Part shown: positions 15,988 to 33,077 of the stretch, piece after piece
Numbering within the stretch: position 1 is the stretch's first letter
Layout of the letters: each line of letters begins with the position of its first letter
Assembly: GCA_002005505.1 (NCBI GenBank)
Contig: KV908340.1
Location: forward strand, 916,512-980,511
Direction: 5' to 3'
Length of the DNA: 64,000 nt
From: Botryococcus braunii
Lineage: Eukaryota; Chlorophyta; Trebouxiophyceae
The notes under the pieces: model-generated
What the model was told of the DNA's origin: nothing
What the model saw: the letters and a program-made list of their open reading frames with translations, nothing else
The model's database searches: none
Made by a program: the position numbers and the translations under genes

Positions 15988-16908
15988 CGGGCGCGCACCC
16001 ACATGCACAACGCATGCTTGCAGGCCCATCATTGACGACTTAATGGGCAACAGCCCTGGACACCCCAAAATCGATCGCAACAACCCGCGAAGAGTAAAAG
16101 CACATGCAAATGAGGGCCAAGTTTTCTGAGTGACATTCTCATGCGCTAGACAAGCAGGGCAACATGATCATGAAACCACCAACGATGCATTGGATAAATC
16201 CCATGCCCCTGCTAAATCAGAAACTGAGAATATGTCGTCAGGGAGAAACAACTTGAAAGATGCCATTGACTCACTGCACACAGTCCGTAATACGATGGAT
16301 TAACTCTCGCCTCGCCAGTCACCCTCGCCAGTGATCACCAGTCGGGCAGGGCCAGCACCCAAGACTTGACGAACAATCATGGCACAAAGTTGATAATGTC
16401 GGGTTCCTAACATAGTGGAAAGAGATGTTACATATATCTGCCGGAGTGCCACATGTCCTGAATCTTGTCATGGACGCGTGTACCGCATCCTCCAATCCTT
16501 GGAACAATGTGCATGAGGATAAGTTTCAAGCTCCCCAAAAACGTTTCTACATTGGCGTTGCTTCTCCGCCCAAGCCCAGGAGGCTCTTTAGAATGCGGTA
16601 CCTGCAATACCTTAACAGTTAGAACATCAATCGGTACCAACAATGTACTTTCGGTCGGTGCCAACTTCTGGATGGACTCAGGCAACGGCTCTCAAGCAGA
16701 AACATTTATAATTTATTTTTCTTCTGAGCAGACTCCTTTGTGCACACCACAGTCTTCCATAAATGAAGTATGCAAGAACGATACCAATTTAAGCCTGCCT
16801 ATTATTTCCTATGCATATATGTTCTAAGTTCCAAAATGTACCAGGCTCTTACATCATGTACTTTTAATGATTAAGATGCTGCCTACCTGTTCGTGTTATC
16901 CAGATTTT

Positions 16909-18496
16909 TCAAATCTGCAGAGTCTTCAGCCATTCAATGGTTTGATGCATCCAGCACTTGTCTGCAAACTCTCTCCATGAACCGACTTTATCATATGGCG
17001 GGGACATCTGGAGCAATGTCATCGGATTACGTTCAACAAATTGAAAGCGATTTTCCATCTCCTCGTCTGTTTGGAAATACTGTCACAGTTGCTTTTCCAA
17101 CGCTGTCAGTATGCCCGTACTCCAATCACTTTCAAAAAGTAACACAGATTTTGGAAGATGGGGAAGTGTTGGAGATCGCAAGAACCACCTGAGACTCACT
17201 ACCTGAGTGATTATTGTACTTAGCACCATAAGAAAGACATGCAGCCGCACAAACTTTGAAACTTCACACTTCAGAGGCCTGCAAAACCTTACAGACCAGT
17301 GACTGAGCCTGAAACACAGCAATTAACTGAATGAGTGGAGCTTCACACAGAGTATTATAACCTCAATATAGCTAAGCAACAGTTTATATATGTAAGTCAT
17401 GCCGTGAGACATACAAGTCTCGCAAATTTACACATGAAACCCCCCACAGCACAATAGCAACTTGATCCCAAAGAAAGGTATCAAGAACTTCAAAGAATCT
17501 GAAACCAAATTATTAAGCAAAAGCATAAGTCCCAGCAACTGCATCCATGACTCTCCCCCCCCCCCCTCTTTTCCTCAGAATGTGCCTTCCACTGAAAGAG
17601 CCGGCCTTTGTAAAAAGTGAGCCTACTTCTATAGATGAACCAGGAAAGAACTATCCTTAGTTCTTTCGCGAATGAGTTGTTCAACCATCACAAGGTATTC
17701 ACAAGCAGTAGACACCTTAATTTTCTTCTTCTACAGAAATCTGTTAATATACTCCCATCACATCTCTTCAGAGACGGCCTGGCAGTCGACAAGGGACATC
17801 TACATGCTGAGCAGGACTTACCCTTGATTGCTAACTCAATGGAATTTTTCGTTGTTGAGGCGGTGTCCACAATTCTGCGGATGTAGTCAATGTTGCTGCT
17901 TATCAGAGGATGTTGCACGAGAGTCTGCAGATCAGCCTGATTGAGAGCCGCAATGTTGATTGTTTCAAATAATTGACACGGCATGGTAGGACAGTTTACC
18001 CCAGCACGTTTAAACCAATCTGCAACCCCAGGCACACGATCACAACGTCAATTGAAAATGCTCATGAAGTATTCTCTCGAGGAGCTCCAAGCTGTGATAA
18101 CCTGCATCTGCCACAGAATCTCAATCAGCATAGAAGGCATCACATAGACTTATGCTTCCCGTTACCCCAAACCCATATCCCGTGTGCAAATGTTCGAGTG
18201 CCCCTCTCTAGGAGCTGAAACACCGCATCGTGCCACGTCCAGTACAATCAATGGCATGAAGTTCTTAATCATGATCAGCAAAATTATATGATATACACAT
18301 AATTTCAACGAAAAAAAAGTTCAACAGTAGCTGGCTTGCAATCAATTGATGCTGACCTGAGGAAGAGTTCCACTTGCCACCAGCAAATTGCACAAACAAA
18401 ACACATGCTACTACATTCAGTGAAAGATACCAACAGTATTGTAACTTCCTATCCTGACACCATGGAACCAACCATAATCGGAAATGTCTCAAAATG

Positions 18497-18566
<70 letters not shown>

Positions 18567-18607
18567 ACACACAGACGTACAAGCTCGCATGCACGCGCGC
18601 ACACACA

Positions 18608-18671
<64 letters not shown>

Positions 18672-18687
18672 CACACACAAGAAAGCA

Positions 18688-18734
<47 letters not shown>

Positions 18735-20598
18735 CACAACTTCAAATCTGTATTCTGAAAGGGGAAAGCACAAGACCAAGCTCGAGCTCCAACCAACAAA
18801 ATGCAGCCAAGTTGGATTAGGAGCTTAAAAACACTAGCATGACTCACCTTGACAATCAAGCCAGGTTGAGATCAAGAGAAGCTTGACTATCTCTGGAATT
18901 CGAAGGTTGTTTGAGGCAAGAATTTCTGTCAATGATGCAAGAGACAGCTTGGAGACAGTCGCCGGACATGGAACGGTGGCTGAATCGGCAAAGCCAACCG
19001 TAGGAATGAAAAGGCACGCCTCCAAGTTTCCAGCAATGAAATCTATGATATCTTGGCGGAGTGCAAGAGACGGCACTTTCTCAGACCTGCAATTTGCCAC
19101 CAGTCATACCAGCCGGGATTCTCAGTTCAAATTTCTCTCTAAACATAAACGCCATGTAATGGAATAGATAATAAGCAACGCAACGTTGCATTGTATGCAA
19201 AAATGACATGTTGCAGTGTTGTTGTTCATGGCTGCCTGTCGCATGTTGGCCTTATGCATTATACCACTCTACTGGGCCCTGTAAGGTTTGCTGGAACAGC
19301 CCTGCCCCAACTACTCCTTCGAGTAATGGCAAACTAGGATGCGTATCCATGTGAAACAAACTCCCCCTTTTCATAAAATAGTTTTTGGCAGACACATTAA
19401 TCTGGTCCTACCCCTCACCAAACCCAACATCCCTACAGGACGAGAGGCTTGCTAACACAATCACAGAATCCAAGGGCTTGGATCTGAGTCTGTTACTCTA
19501 CAAGTGTTCAATTGGAAGTGAAATGCAAGTGAGCTCCGTCAGCAACTAATGTCTGCAGATCCGACTCGACCCAGCATTTGAATTAAATGTTGCATAATAT
19601 CAAGGAATCTCTAGAGTAAAGAGGAATTAAAATGTGCTGACAAAGCCTAATCCCAAACTCTTGCAGAAAGTGTTGTGACCCACAATGACAGATACTTGGC
19701 GGCATTGGCAGGCCTGCACGATCTCAACATGTAACTACGGCAAGCTGCCGTAATGTGCGGAAAAGAAAAGCGAGCTGCTGCATCAGCATATAAATTCACA
19801 TTATCATCTGTTACCTCCAGCTGCGCAAAACTGACCCACTCAGAGACCTACCGGGAGCGAGGGGGGGGGGGGGGAGGGGCGCGGGGCGATGTTTTGGGGA
19901 GAGGGGGGGGGGGGGAAGAAACAAAATCACAACCAAATTTTGATGAACTTGAGTGGTGTAATCACAAACTCTCACCAAGAGCATAGGTTGAATGATTTTC
20001 TGCAGCAGATAATATCTGGACTTGTCAACAAAGTCAATCCCAAAAACTGTTCGGTCCAGATACAGTTGTTGTATTTATTTCATAACCATCACTGATTGCA
20101 TTGCCAGCAATTATTTCAAGAAAGTCATGTATTCCTCAAATTCAAGGAAAATGTAAGGACACTGGGGTACCCTGACTGACTTTCCCCGGTTTCCTTAGAG
20201 AGAAGATTTGGTACGTAGAATGGACGTTCTTACCGAAATAAAGCTGTGTTGAAATGTACAGACAAGGTGTTCGGTTCGAAAAATTGGATCATGAAATAAC
20301 CTAAACAAGGTACAGCTTCCCGTGTGCAGCTCACCTCCTCCAGGTAGTAGGCCGCAACCATGCCTTCCATTATGTAACTCTCAACACCACCAACTTTAAA
20401 ATCTGTTTGTCTCCCTTCCTTTGGAGTGCTTTCAAACTTTGTTCTAAAGTACTCCGACATGTAAGCCAGATGGGGCCGACAGCTTAACAGCTTATAACCA
20501 TCGTCAAACGACAGGGAAACATCCCAAAGTCCCATGTATTCTTCCCGACTAAGCCACAAATCCTTCTTTAACTCTTTATCAATCTCACTAGAATCCAT
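16909..20598 (-). CDS. BTB-BACK protein gene C, copy A, with premature stop
   Basis: Five exons on the minus strand: 20598-20335, 19820-19684, 19086-18848, 18019-17822 and 17198-16909, with GT-AG introns in phases 0, 2, 1 and 1. Exon 1 is BTB (GLWDVSLSFDDGYKLL, MSEYFRTKF); exon 2 completes it (RFSFPHITAACRSYM); exon 3 is BACK (SEKVPSLALRQDIIDFI to LLLISTWL); exon 4 is the BACK end (TLVQHPLISSNIDYIRRI); exon 5 encodes the C-terminal domain. The full frame would give 375 residues, but in this copy a CGA codon is TGA at 17083-17085, so the product ends at residue 317 and loses 58 residues including the IEWLKTLQ helix. The change is a CpG transition. It is divergently paired with gene D. Predicted role: CUL3 adaptor, substrate unknown; possibly a decaying copy. 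Confidence 0.72.
18499..18731. repeat. (CA)n microsatellite in intron 3 of gene C, copy A
   Basis: (CA)n with short interruptions; reads as (GT)n on the coding strand and starts about 117 bp after the intron 3 donor. Confidence 0.92.
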
Positions 20599-21064
20599 GC
20601 CTTACACCAACAGCGCAAAGCAAACAGGTCAAAGCTTAGCAAAGCAATTCGTTTCCTTTGCTACTTTTGTAATACCAAGGAAAAATGCGTGTATGTTGAG
20701 TTCCACGTTCGATGCCGATAGTTGCCGGGACGGTGACTTTTGCGTGCCAACAAACCGTCACTGACTCACTCATTAGTAATGAGTGAGTCATAGCGACTCA
20801 GGCCCTGTACGCGTGGCCCCAGGAGCGTGGGAACTGTCCTACAGGCCCGCTCGGGCGGCCTGTTATCCATCCGGGGGTCTGGTCCATCCGCCTCCCTGTA
20901 TTCCAAAGGGTACATCAATTTCCCTTGAAAGAGTAATGCAGTCACCGGGACACCGCATTGTATGGACGTGGAAGAAGGCCACTGCACTCCGGATTGATAG
21001 CAGAGAAATCTGAAAGGAAATTTGCGAAACAAAGCAAGACAGTGGTACCGGTGTTCCGAACGCC
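20599..21064. promoter_or_regulatory. Bidirectional promoter region between genes C and D, copy A
   Basis: The 466 bp between the divergent start codons must hold both promoters. It contains a 29-nt hairpin at 20762-20790 whose arms are exact complements around one central base, each carrying TGACTCA, a bZIP/AP-1-type half palindrome. The homologous 564-bp region of copy B has lost this palindrome. Assignment as a promoter is from gene arrangement only. Confidence 0.5.
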
Positions 21065-26770
<5,706 letters not shown>

Positions 26771-28652
26771 CCCGTGCAGGGAGTGCGATCAAGGCTGGGT
26801 CTGTACTGCGATTTGAAGCCGAGGCTGGACCGGTCATATTGGCATTAGATGCATGGAGTGAACAGAGTATTTCTGGCTCATTCAGGGATTCGCCACTTTA
26901 TTGTAGGAATCGCCGTCATTTCTGGTTTAGTAATTAAGTTGAAGAAGTACCGACTCTTTTGAAGGCATGGAATTGAATGACAGATGTTTGTGCAGTTATT
27001 TGAAAATTCTATGAGGCTGCATATGGAACGATGCTAAAGATTTGCCCTTCCATAGGGGCTCGTTTGCATGCGGAGACTTTCCTGGACTTTGGGCAATGGG
27101 AGCGAGGGTCTCAGATGTATTGATGTACCAGCGATCTCTAAAGTTTGTCATGGCAACGCAAGCCGTGGACCAAAGAGGACAATACAGTAAGGACATGTCG
27201 ATCGGATTGTTCTAGGTCAGATAAATCCTGGGGGGGGGGGAGGGGGGGTGGTTGAAGAACAAGTACCGGTATGTGTCTTTCTTTCCAATGGTCGAAGGTT
27301 TGTCGCAAGGAGTTTGGGTGATGGGACGGCCATATAACACATGCGCAAATGCAGTCCGAGCTCTATCGCTGCTGTTTCGTTTCTCTTCGACAAAATCTGA
27401 TGATTTACTGTATTTTAAACTGTCAGGTAGGTTAGGATTTGCAGTGCCCTTCATTTCTTGACGTCCCATTATGATGTATCAACCACAGAACCCTGGTATC
27501 CTCGACACGCTGTGAGACCTTGTGGTTGTGGGGCTTACCGTTGGAGGCGTTAACCAGGGTCCCGTTCGAATGTGTTATAAGTATATAGTGATATATCCAT
27601 TGTTATTGATTTGGGGGCCAATACCTTCCCCAGCATGATGCTCTAGGGGCGCAGCCCCACTTTTAGTCTGCAGATTAGTGGTGTTGCCATTTGAAATTTC
27701 CAAAGCTAATGTTCCTATCATACGGCGGTTGTTTTTGACACGTAGACTTCTGTGTTTTGACAGAAGTATTTTGTGGGACCCGTTCCAATCTTTGGAAGTC
27801 CCCTGGATCTTCTTGGGGATGTTTCATTGCGGTCCACGCAGATCACGCAGGCTCAATGGCCCCGTGAACTGCTAGGAAGGTCGCCAGTAGGCTGAAACTT
27901 TCTAGAAGTGGCGGCACCGGCCGGAATCAGTCCTTCGATTCTTAAGAAAGTTTTCCCCATATAAGGGGTGCCAAATTAGTGGCTGGAGTGGAGAGTGGTT
28001 CAGGCATTAATGCATTGGGAGACAACATGATCGGCTGTTGGCGAGGCTCTTTACATAGCCTTGTACGAGATTTGCATTAGACGGTCAGTCACTGAGGTTC
28101 AGGTGCTCCTCTCGTTGTTTTGGATAGCATTGCATCAATTGAACCCTTCGAGAAACATTTCTTTTTCTGATGGGAACTCTTTTAATTCTTAAAATAAGAA
28201 AACAGGCATTTCTTGGCCAAACCCGGTGGTTGGACGAGCCAGTGTATGGTCTGGTAGAGGGTCTGGTAATCATTGCCCCCCCCCCGGGGGGGGGGAGGGG
28301 GTATAGCCAAGGCCCTCCCACCTCTCCCACTCTTCTTTGCACAGGCGCGGGACTTCCTCACGTACTGCCGGATGTTGGTATTGCATTTACAGCCGCAGAG
28401 TTACTGGACTCGTATGTTGCCGTTTAACTGACTGGACGGTGCTGATGTATTCACACCCAACCACCTTGGCAGCGTCCGCAATGACTGCCAAAGTCCAGCG
28501 CAACGCCACGCCCACCGTTTGGGCGGGAAGGGTGGGGTCCTTAAGGGGCCTTTTGGTGTAAAAGTGGGGTATAAACCCACAGGGCCCACTGTTACTAGGT
28601 GTAATTACTTTTACAATGACTTACAAGGGTTTTCACTTGGACCTTAAGGGTC

Positions 28653-28920
<268 letters not shown>

Positions 28921-29237
28921 CTGAAATCTTACGTGTGTATTACTGCATGGGCTCCCAGTCAGACTTAGGCTGTCGATTTAGGAATCGGCATCACCGCATG
29001 ACAGACGTATAAGACAGTCATTGTTTTTCATATAACGGAGGGCGGGGGAAGGTGGACCTCCTGATGCACCCCTAAGTGGTGAATGGGATCCATACGATAT
29101 AATAGAGCTGATAAGTCAGTGGTAATCAGTAGGGACAGTTCCAGGGATTTCATGATGCGAGTCCCCATGGGCGCCAAGCGCGGCTCTACTTTTGAGTCTG
29201 CGCGCGACAGCTCCGACATTCTTATGGTTGACCGAAT

Positions 29238-30042
29238 TGAGCCACGGGTGTCTGAGCGTCCTGCTTGCCTGTGCAAATCACTTGGCATCATTGCTTTGCC
29301 TTCGTGTATTTGCATTGTTGTGGCACCGCCCCTGCTGTGTTGGAGTGGATGGCACACTCTCTGAAGTCTGTGACGCCGCTCATCAGTTTGTTACGGGTAT
29401 GCTAGTTAGGATAGGAGGGAATAATACAGCATGTGTATGCAAGTGATAACCTTGCATTGACGATTCAATTGGACTACTGATGATAGCCGTTTGTGTGAAT
29501 GAGGTTTCGAGTGTGGCCCTACGACACTCGCGACTCCTTGTTTACTGCCTTTGTGTGTCATCACAGGCAGTTGTTCTCTTTGATACATGTCATAGATAGG
29601 ATTGCTCTCGACTTTCAGCTGGGAAATAAGGAACTCTGGTGGTTTGATTCAATTTGTACATATACGTGCGGTGCGCGCACACAGCACAGTAAAGTTACAT
29701 GTGGATTCTGATTGCTTGTATATTGCTAATGAGGCACTCTTTAGTTAGGAGGACAGAGCTGTGGCAACCCTGTGTAATTCTTTTGTTTGGCCGGTCTGAG
29801 CCACGAGTGTCTGAGCGTTCTGCTTGTCTGTGCAAACCGATTGGCATCATTGCTTGCCTTCGTGTATTTGCATTGTTATCGCACCGGAACTGCTGTGTTG
29901 AATTCAACACGGTTCGAACCGGACCGCGCACTCTCTGAAGTTTGTTACCCCGCTCATGAGTTTGTTACTGTTTGTACTGAGTGTGGCCCTACGACATTCG
30001 CGAATCCTTATTTGCTGCAATTGTGTGGCGTCACAGGCTCCT
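29238..30042. repeat. Internal direct repeat module, copy A
   Basis: Bases 29238-29394 resemble 29797-29968, and 29505-29570 resembles 29977-30042, in the same order. The module includes the codons for LSEVC and ECGPTT. It is an old duplication within the unit, also present in copy B (58399-59220). Confidence 0.7.
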
Positions 30043-30266
30043 ACTGCCCAGAACCTGTTAAGATTACTAAACGCTACCCCATTGGTCAACGTACAGGGTA
30101 TGGTCAGTCGGTTAAGTCGGGTTTCACAAACCACTGCACACAATGCATCTTCTGCAGCTCAGAGGAAGTTATGTGTCAAAATCTCGGAGTTGAAAACTGT
30201 TGTCGCAAGAAACCTGCCATAATACCGGTTACCATTCCGTTTGTGGATGGGCATTCACATTGTTGA
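29787..30266 (+). CDS. Possible Cys-rich exon, unknown function (copy A)
   Basis: An open frame with clustered cysteines (CTECGPTTF, then SYCPEP, then HCTQCIFCSS and ENCCRKK), which would suit a secreted, disulfide-bonded domain. Its first part is paralogous to an upstream module (ECGPTTLATPCLLPLC). In copy B the frame is split by 1689 bp between GYGQ and KSGF. No start, splice site or family is secure; it may be one exon of a gene or a decayed copy. Confidence 0.25.
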   Translation: MAGLSHECLSVLLVCANRLASLLAFVYLHCYRTGTAVLNSTRFEPDRALSEVCYPAHEFVTVCTECGPTTFANPYLLQLCGVTGSYCPEPVKITKRYPIGQRTGYGQSVKSGFTNHCTQCIFCSSEEVMCQNLGVENCCRKKPAIIPVTIPFVDGHSHC

Positions 30267-30452
30267 CTATCAGCTTTTCAGTGCTGCAGACATGAACTAG
30301 TAGTGCTAGTACTAGCAATACTGGTGTATCATATGGCTTTCAGCAAGGAAACTGAAGTAAGGCGTCATATCTCATGCAGAAGGAGATTGATCAGAATGCA
30401 TAATAGGAGGATCTTAATGTCATCCTTCTGTATTTACCTGCAGCTTGCCAAA

Positions 30453-32287
30453 CTACATGCCAAACAAGGCCTTCAGCTCGTTTTGTTTCTGCTGCAGGAC
30501 AAATTCCTTTTGGCATAGCTGCACTTGCTTGAAGAAAGTATTATTATTAAGTAGTATATCAAAAATGCCTAAAGTACAGTCATACAGTGTCGCTGGGGAT
30601 GATGTCACTCCCACCTCATCGTCTGTTCTTTCCGATTCTTCCCTGAGATCGTCAATCTCCCTCTCCAGCTCTGGAGTCCAAGCAACCACAAATAAGTCAA
30701 TATCACAACTGACAGGTATCGTCCTTTTCTTTAGACATCCAAGCGAATAAGATGCCAACGCTTCTTGCACCTTAGCCTAGATCTAGCCTGAAGGAAAAGA
30801 AGTTTGGCATCTCATTCACTTGGATGTCTAAAGAAAAGGACGATGAGAACCCAGAGGGGGTTCCCTGCAATACTAGTGCATGGACCACACCCTACAATAG
30901 CATGCCGTGGCCACACTGAAGCTTGCGTCGATGAACTTATGTACCATATGTCCACGAAAGGCATAAACCGTCTTATGCAGATTCGCACATGCAGAAGGGA
31001 ACGCACCATTGACTTTCACTTCATGGGGCCACGGATTGGATACCACAAAGTCCAAGATCCTTCGAGTATAATCTGCATTACTGCGTATTAAATGATGCAT
31101 GGCCAGACGCTGAAAGTCAAGCCTGCTGAGAGCACCAAGTTCTATTGTGTCGAATAAGCACTCTGGCATGCATTTCTGATCGGTATCTGTTTCTTCGTCC
31201 GTATCACCTGCAACCAAAATATGTAAGCAAACCTTTACACTGCATAGCGGTAGTCTTTTGACCATGAACAAAGTTAGCGCTGCTGAACATGACCTGTGTC
31301 AGGCCTGAATCAGGATCGTGTGCGCGCAGCGTGCAGGCCCTAGGCTTGCCAGTAATTCTGCACAACATGAACATCGCGCAACATCGTCTCGTAATATAAA
31401 ATGACTCCAATGATAACATGACTGTCCATAAACGTTTATGGCGTGGACAGCCAATCTAAGGTGATTCCATTTGTTAACCCTCATCCACGGCAACTATCTT
31501 TCGCCTGTATTAGCGGTGCGTTATGATCCTGATGCACGCTGGTGATATCATGTGCTGCCATAGCACGTCCAGCTGCAAGCATGCACCCAGCTGCACCCTG
31601 AAACAAGTCCATACCAGATCCGCCTGTACCAATATTACACAGATGCACACTCCACAGAAATCATGGATCATGCCCCTCCACTGCACCGCCATTGGCAAGC
31701 CATATGACAACAGCAGCGGTTTACAATGCTCAAAATATGTGTGTGAAAATGAAAATCCTCGAACCCAAGAGTTTCCCCTTTCTACAAAGCCATGAGTGCT
31801 GCAGGAGCTTATATCTGCCTTTCCCCTATACTCTCCCAGGTGTGGGTCCAATATCCCAGTCAACGAACAAGAGAGATTGATTTGGGGGATGGGTAAATGG
31901 ATGCCTGGACGATTGAACAAACGAATGCAAGCAGCACATGTGAACAAGACGAGTAAGCATCCTCATCAGTCATCTTGCTAAAATATATCACCCCTTGGGC
32001 CCAGGGCCCTACCCAATGCAGCCCTTAACATTAAAAACAAACATACAATATTGTGTATGCCATGACTTCTTAGCCAGCTGGGTTTTTAAACCAGGACCCT
32101 GGGATACATCAAAAAGGGAAAACAAACTGCAGCAGGCAAAAAACATTCACAAGAATCAGCCATGCCTTATTTTTATGTAACACAATTCAATGCGTTTAAA
32201 AGCCTCACCATTGGATTGACACCAGGCTGCAATCGCTTCAAGCTTGTCAAGCTCTCCAATGCAAAGACCCTTTGTTGCAAGGATATC
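30453..32287 (-). pseudogene. BTB-BACK gene E, copy A, truncated remnant
   Basis: Contains exon 5 (30453 to about 30711), exon 4 (31207-31007; CLFDTIELGALSRLDFQRL) and the 3' part of exon 3 (32287-32209; GELDKLEAIAAWCQS). Against copy B it has three lesions. A 10-bp deletion right after the exon 5 acceptor shifts the tail out of frame. The copia element interrupts exon 3 at 32287. The duplication junction removes the first 15 bp of exon 3 and all upstream exons. It therefore has no BTB exon and cannot encode the family protein. Confidence 0.8.
30718..30875. mobile_element. MITE-like foldback, truncated copy
   Basis: Arms 30718-30758 and 30805-30845 are complementary with 2 mismatches in 41. 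The right end continues to CCCTGCAATACTA at 30875, but the matching outer left arm present in copy B is missing here. Lies in intron 4 of gene E. Confidence 0.65.
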
Positions 32288-32657
32288 TGTTGAGTTGTGA
32301 ACTTACATTATAGAATGCCTTGTGCTTTAGGTGATCTTCAAATGTACATTATTAGGATACGGGTCCACTATCCACATAAGGTACCTCAAGACACGTTCGG
32401 ATGAGGTCTATTTCGAACATAAGGTACAATCTGATTTAGATTACGCGTTAGCGTGAAAGGACTATTAAAGCTGCGATCACCGCATAGTCGAGCAACTGGT
32501 TTGGAAAGATACTGGGCACATAAGGATGCCAGTCTTGTTCATGCAGTTGCATGTGTCTAAAAGAGCAGACAGTCGTCAAGGACTGTAGCTGGAGAGGCAC
32601 GAACTTACGACCTGTCTGCTTGCTTACAGGATACGCCACTGCCCATAACCTTTTACA
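32288..32657 (+). repeat. 5' LTR of the copia element
   Basis: 370 bp from TGTTGAGTTG to CCTTTTACA. It contains two CATAAGGTAC motifs (about 32374 and 32418) that recur inside pol. Relative to the 3' LTR it has G where the latter has A at four sites, plus one G/C difference. Confidence 0.96.
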
Positions 32658-32676
32658 GGTTATGGGCCCACGCCCT
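32658..32676 (+). promoter_or_regulatory. Primer-binding site, complementary to the anticodon arm of initiator tRNA-Met
   Basis: Begins directly after the 5' LTR with GGTTATGGGCCCACG. Its complement, CGTGGGCCCATAACC, matches the anticodon arm of eukaryotic initiator tRNA-Met (GGGCCCATAACC) and not a tRNA 3' end. Drosophila copia is known to prime with a half initiator tRNA in this way. The LTR end carries CCCATAACC, so LTR end and primer site can also pair as a hairpin. Confidence 0.75.
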
Positions 32677-33077
32677 TCCAGCTGAGCCAAGGGCAGACAG
32701 GAGTGCATGGCATCATCGGATGCATCTGTACTGGGTTTTCCACGGACTCCCCTGACGGCAAGAAGAAGTAAAAAAGGAACAACTGGATATTCACTCAGAA
32801 GGCCTACGGACAGAGTCTTCAATATCTTGGGAAGTTTTTTTTTTTTTTTTCGTGAAGTGACCTGAGATTATCACCCGTCGTCGTTGTCGTGAGACCGTCA
32901 GTAGGTCCGGGTGGTCAAGCAATTGAATTGCTGAAGAATATTTTGCATATCTTGCATATTAAGGGTACATGCTAGACCTCGAAAGGGTGGAATACTTGAA
33001 AGTGCTGTGGTGCACGCCGGAAGGGTATACTTAAACCAGCTGTGTCAGGCTGAACGCTGTGAGAGCAAGTGAAGTGT

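Larger units (their letters stand above)
11426..16908. other. Long intergenic region, copy A; palindromes and repeats
   Basis: No recognisable gene. It holds many perfect short palindromes (11938-11957, 12521-12538, 13407-13422, 14926-14944), repeated ACCTT-AAGGT hairpins around 12257-12330, a GTGGGTCACAATC array and a (GT)n tract. An open frame of 123 codons at 15440-15811 is kept in copy B with few changes but has no domain. The minus-strand frames at 16319-16685 may be 3' UTR of the adjacent BTB-BACK gene. Confidence 0.4.

Noticed and set aside
16319..16685. Minus-strand frames downstream of gene C
   Set aside because: Considered as a sixth exon of gene C, but exon 5 already ends at a stop that aligns with the ends of genes D and E.
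28277..28296. C-run/G-run blocks (also near 7600 and 57570) as G-quadruplex regulators
   Set aside because: Simple homopolymer palindromes of variable length between copies, with no gene context to support a role.
31510..31947. 145-codon minus-strand frame, also at 62704-63141
   Set aside because: Lies within intron 3 of gene E and shows no domain; Cys content alone is not evidence.
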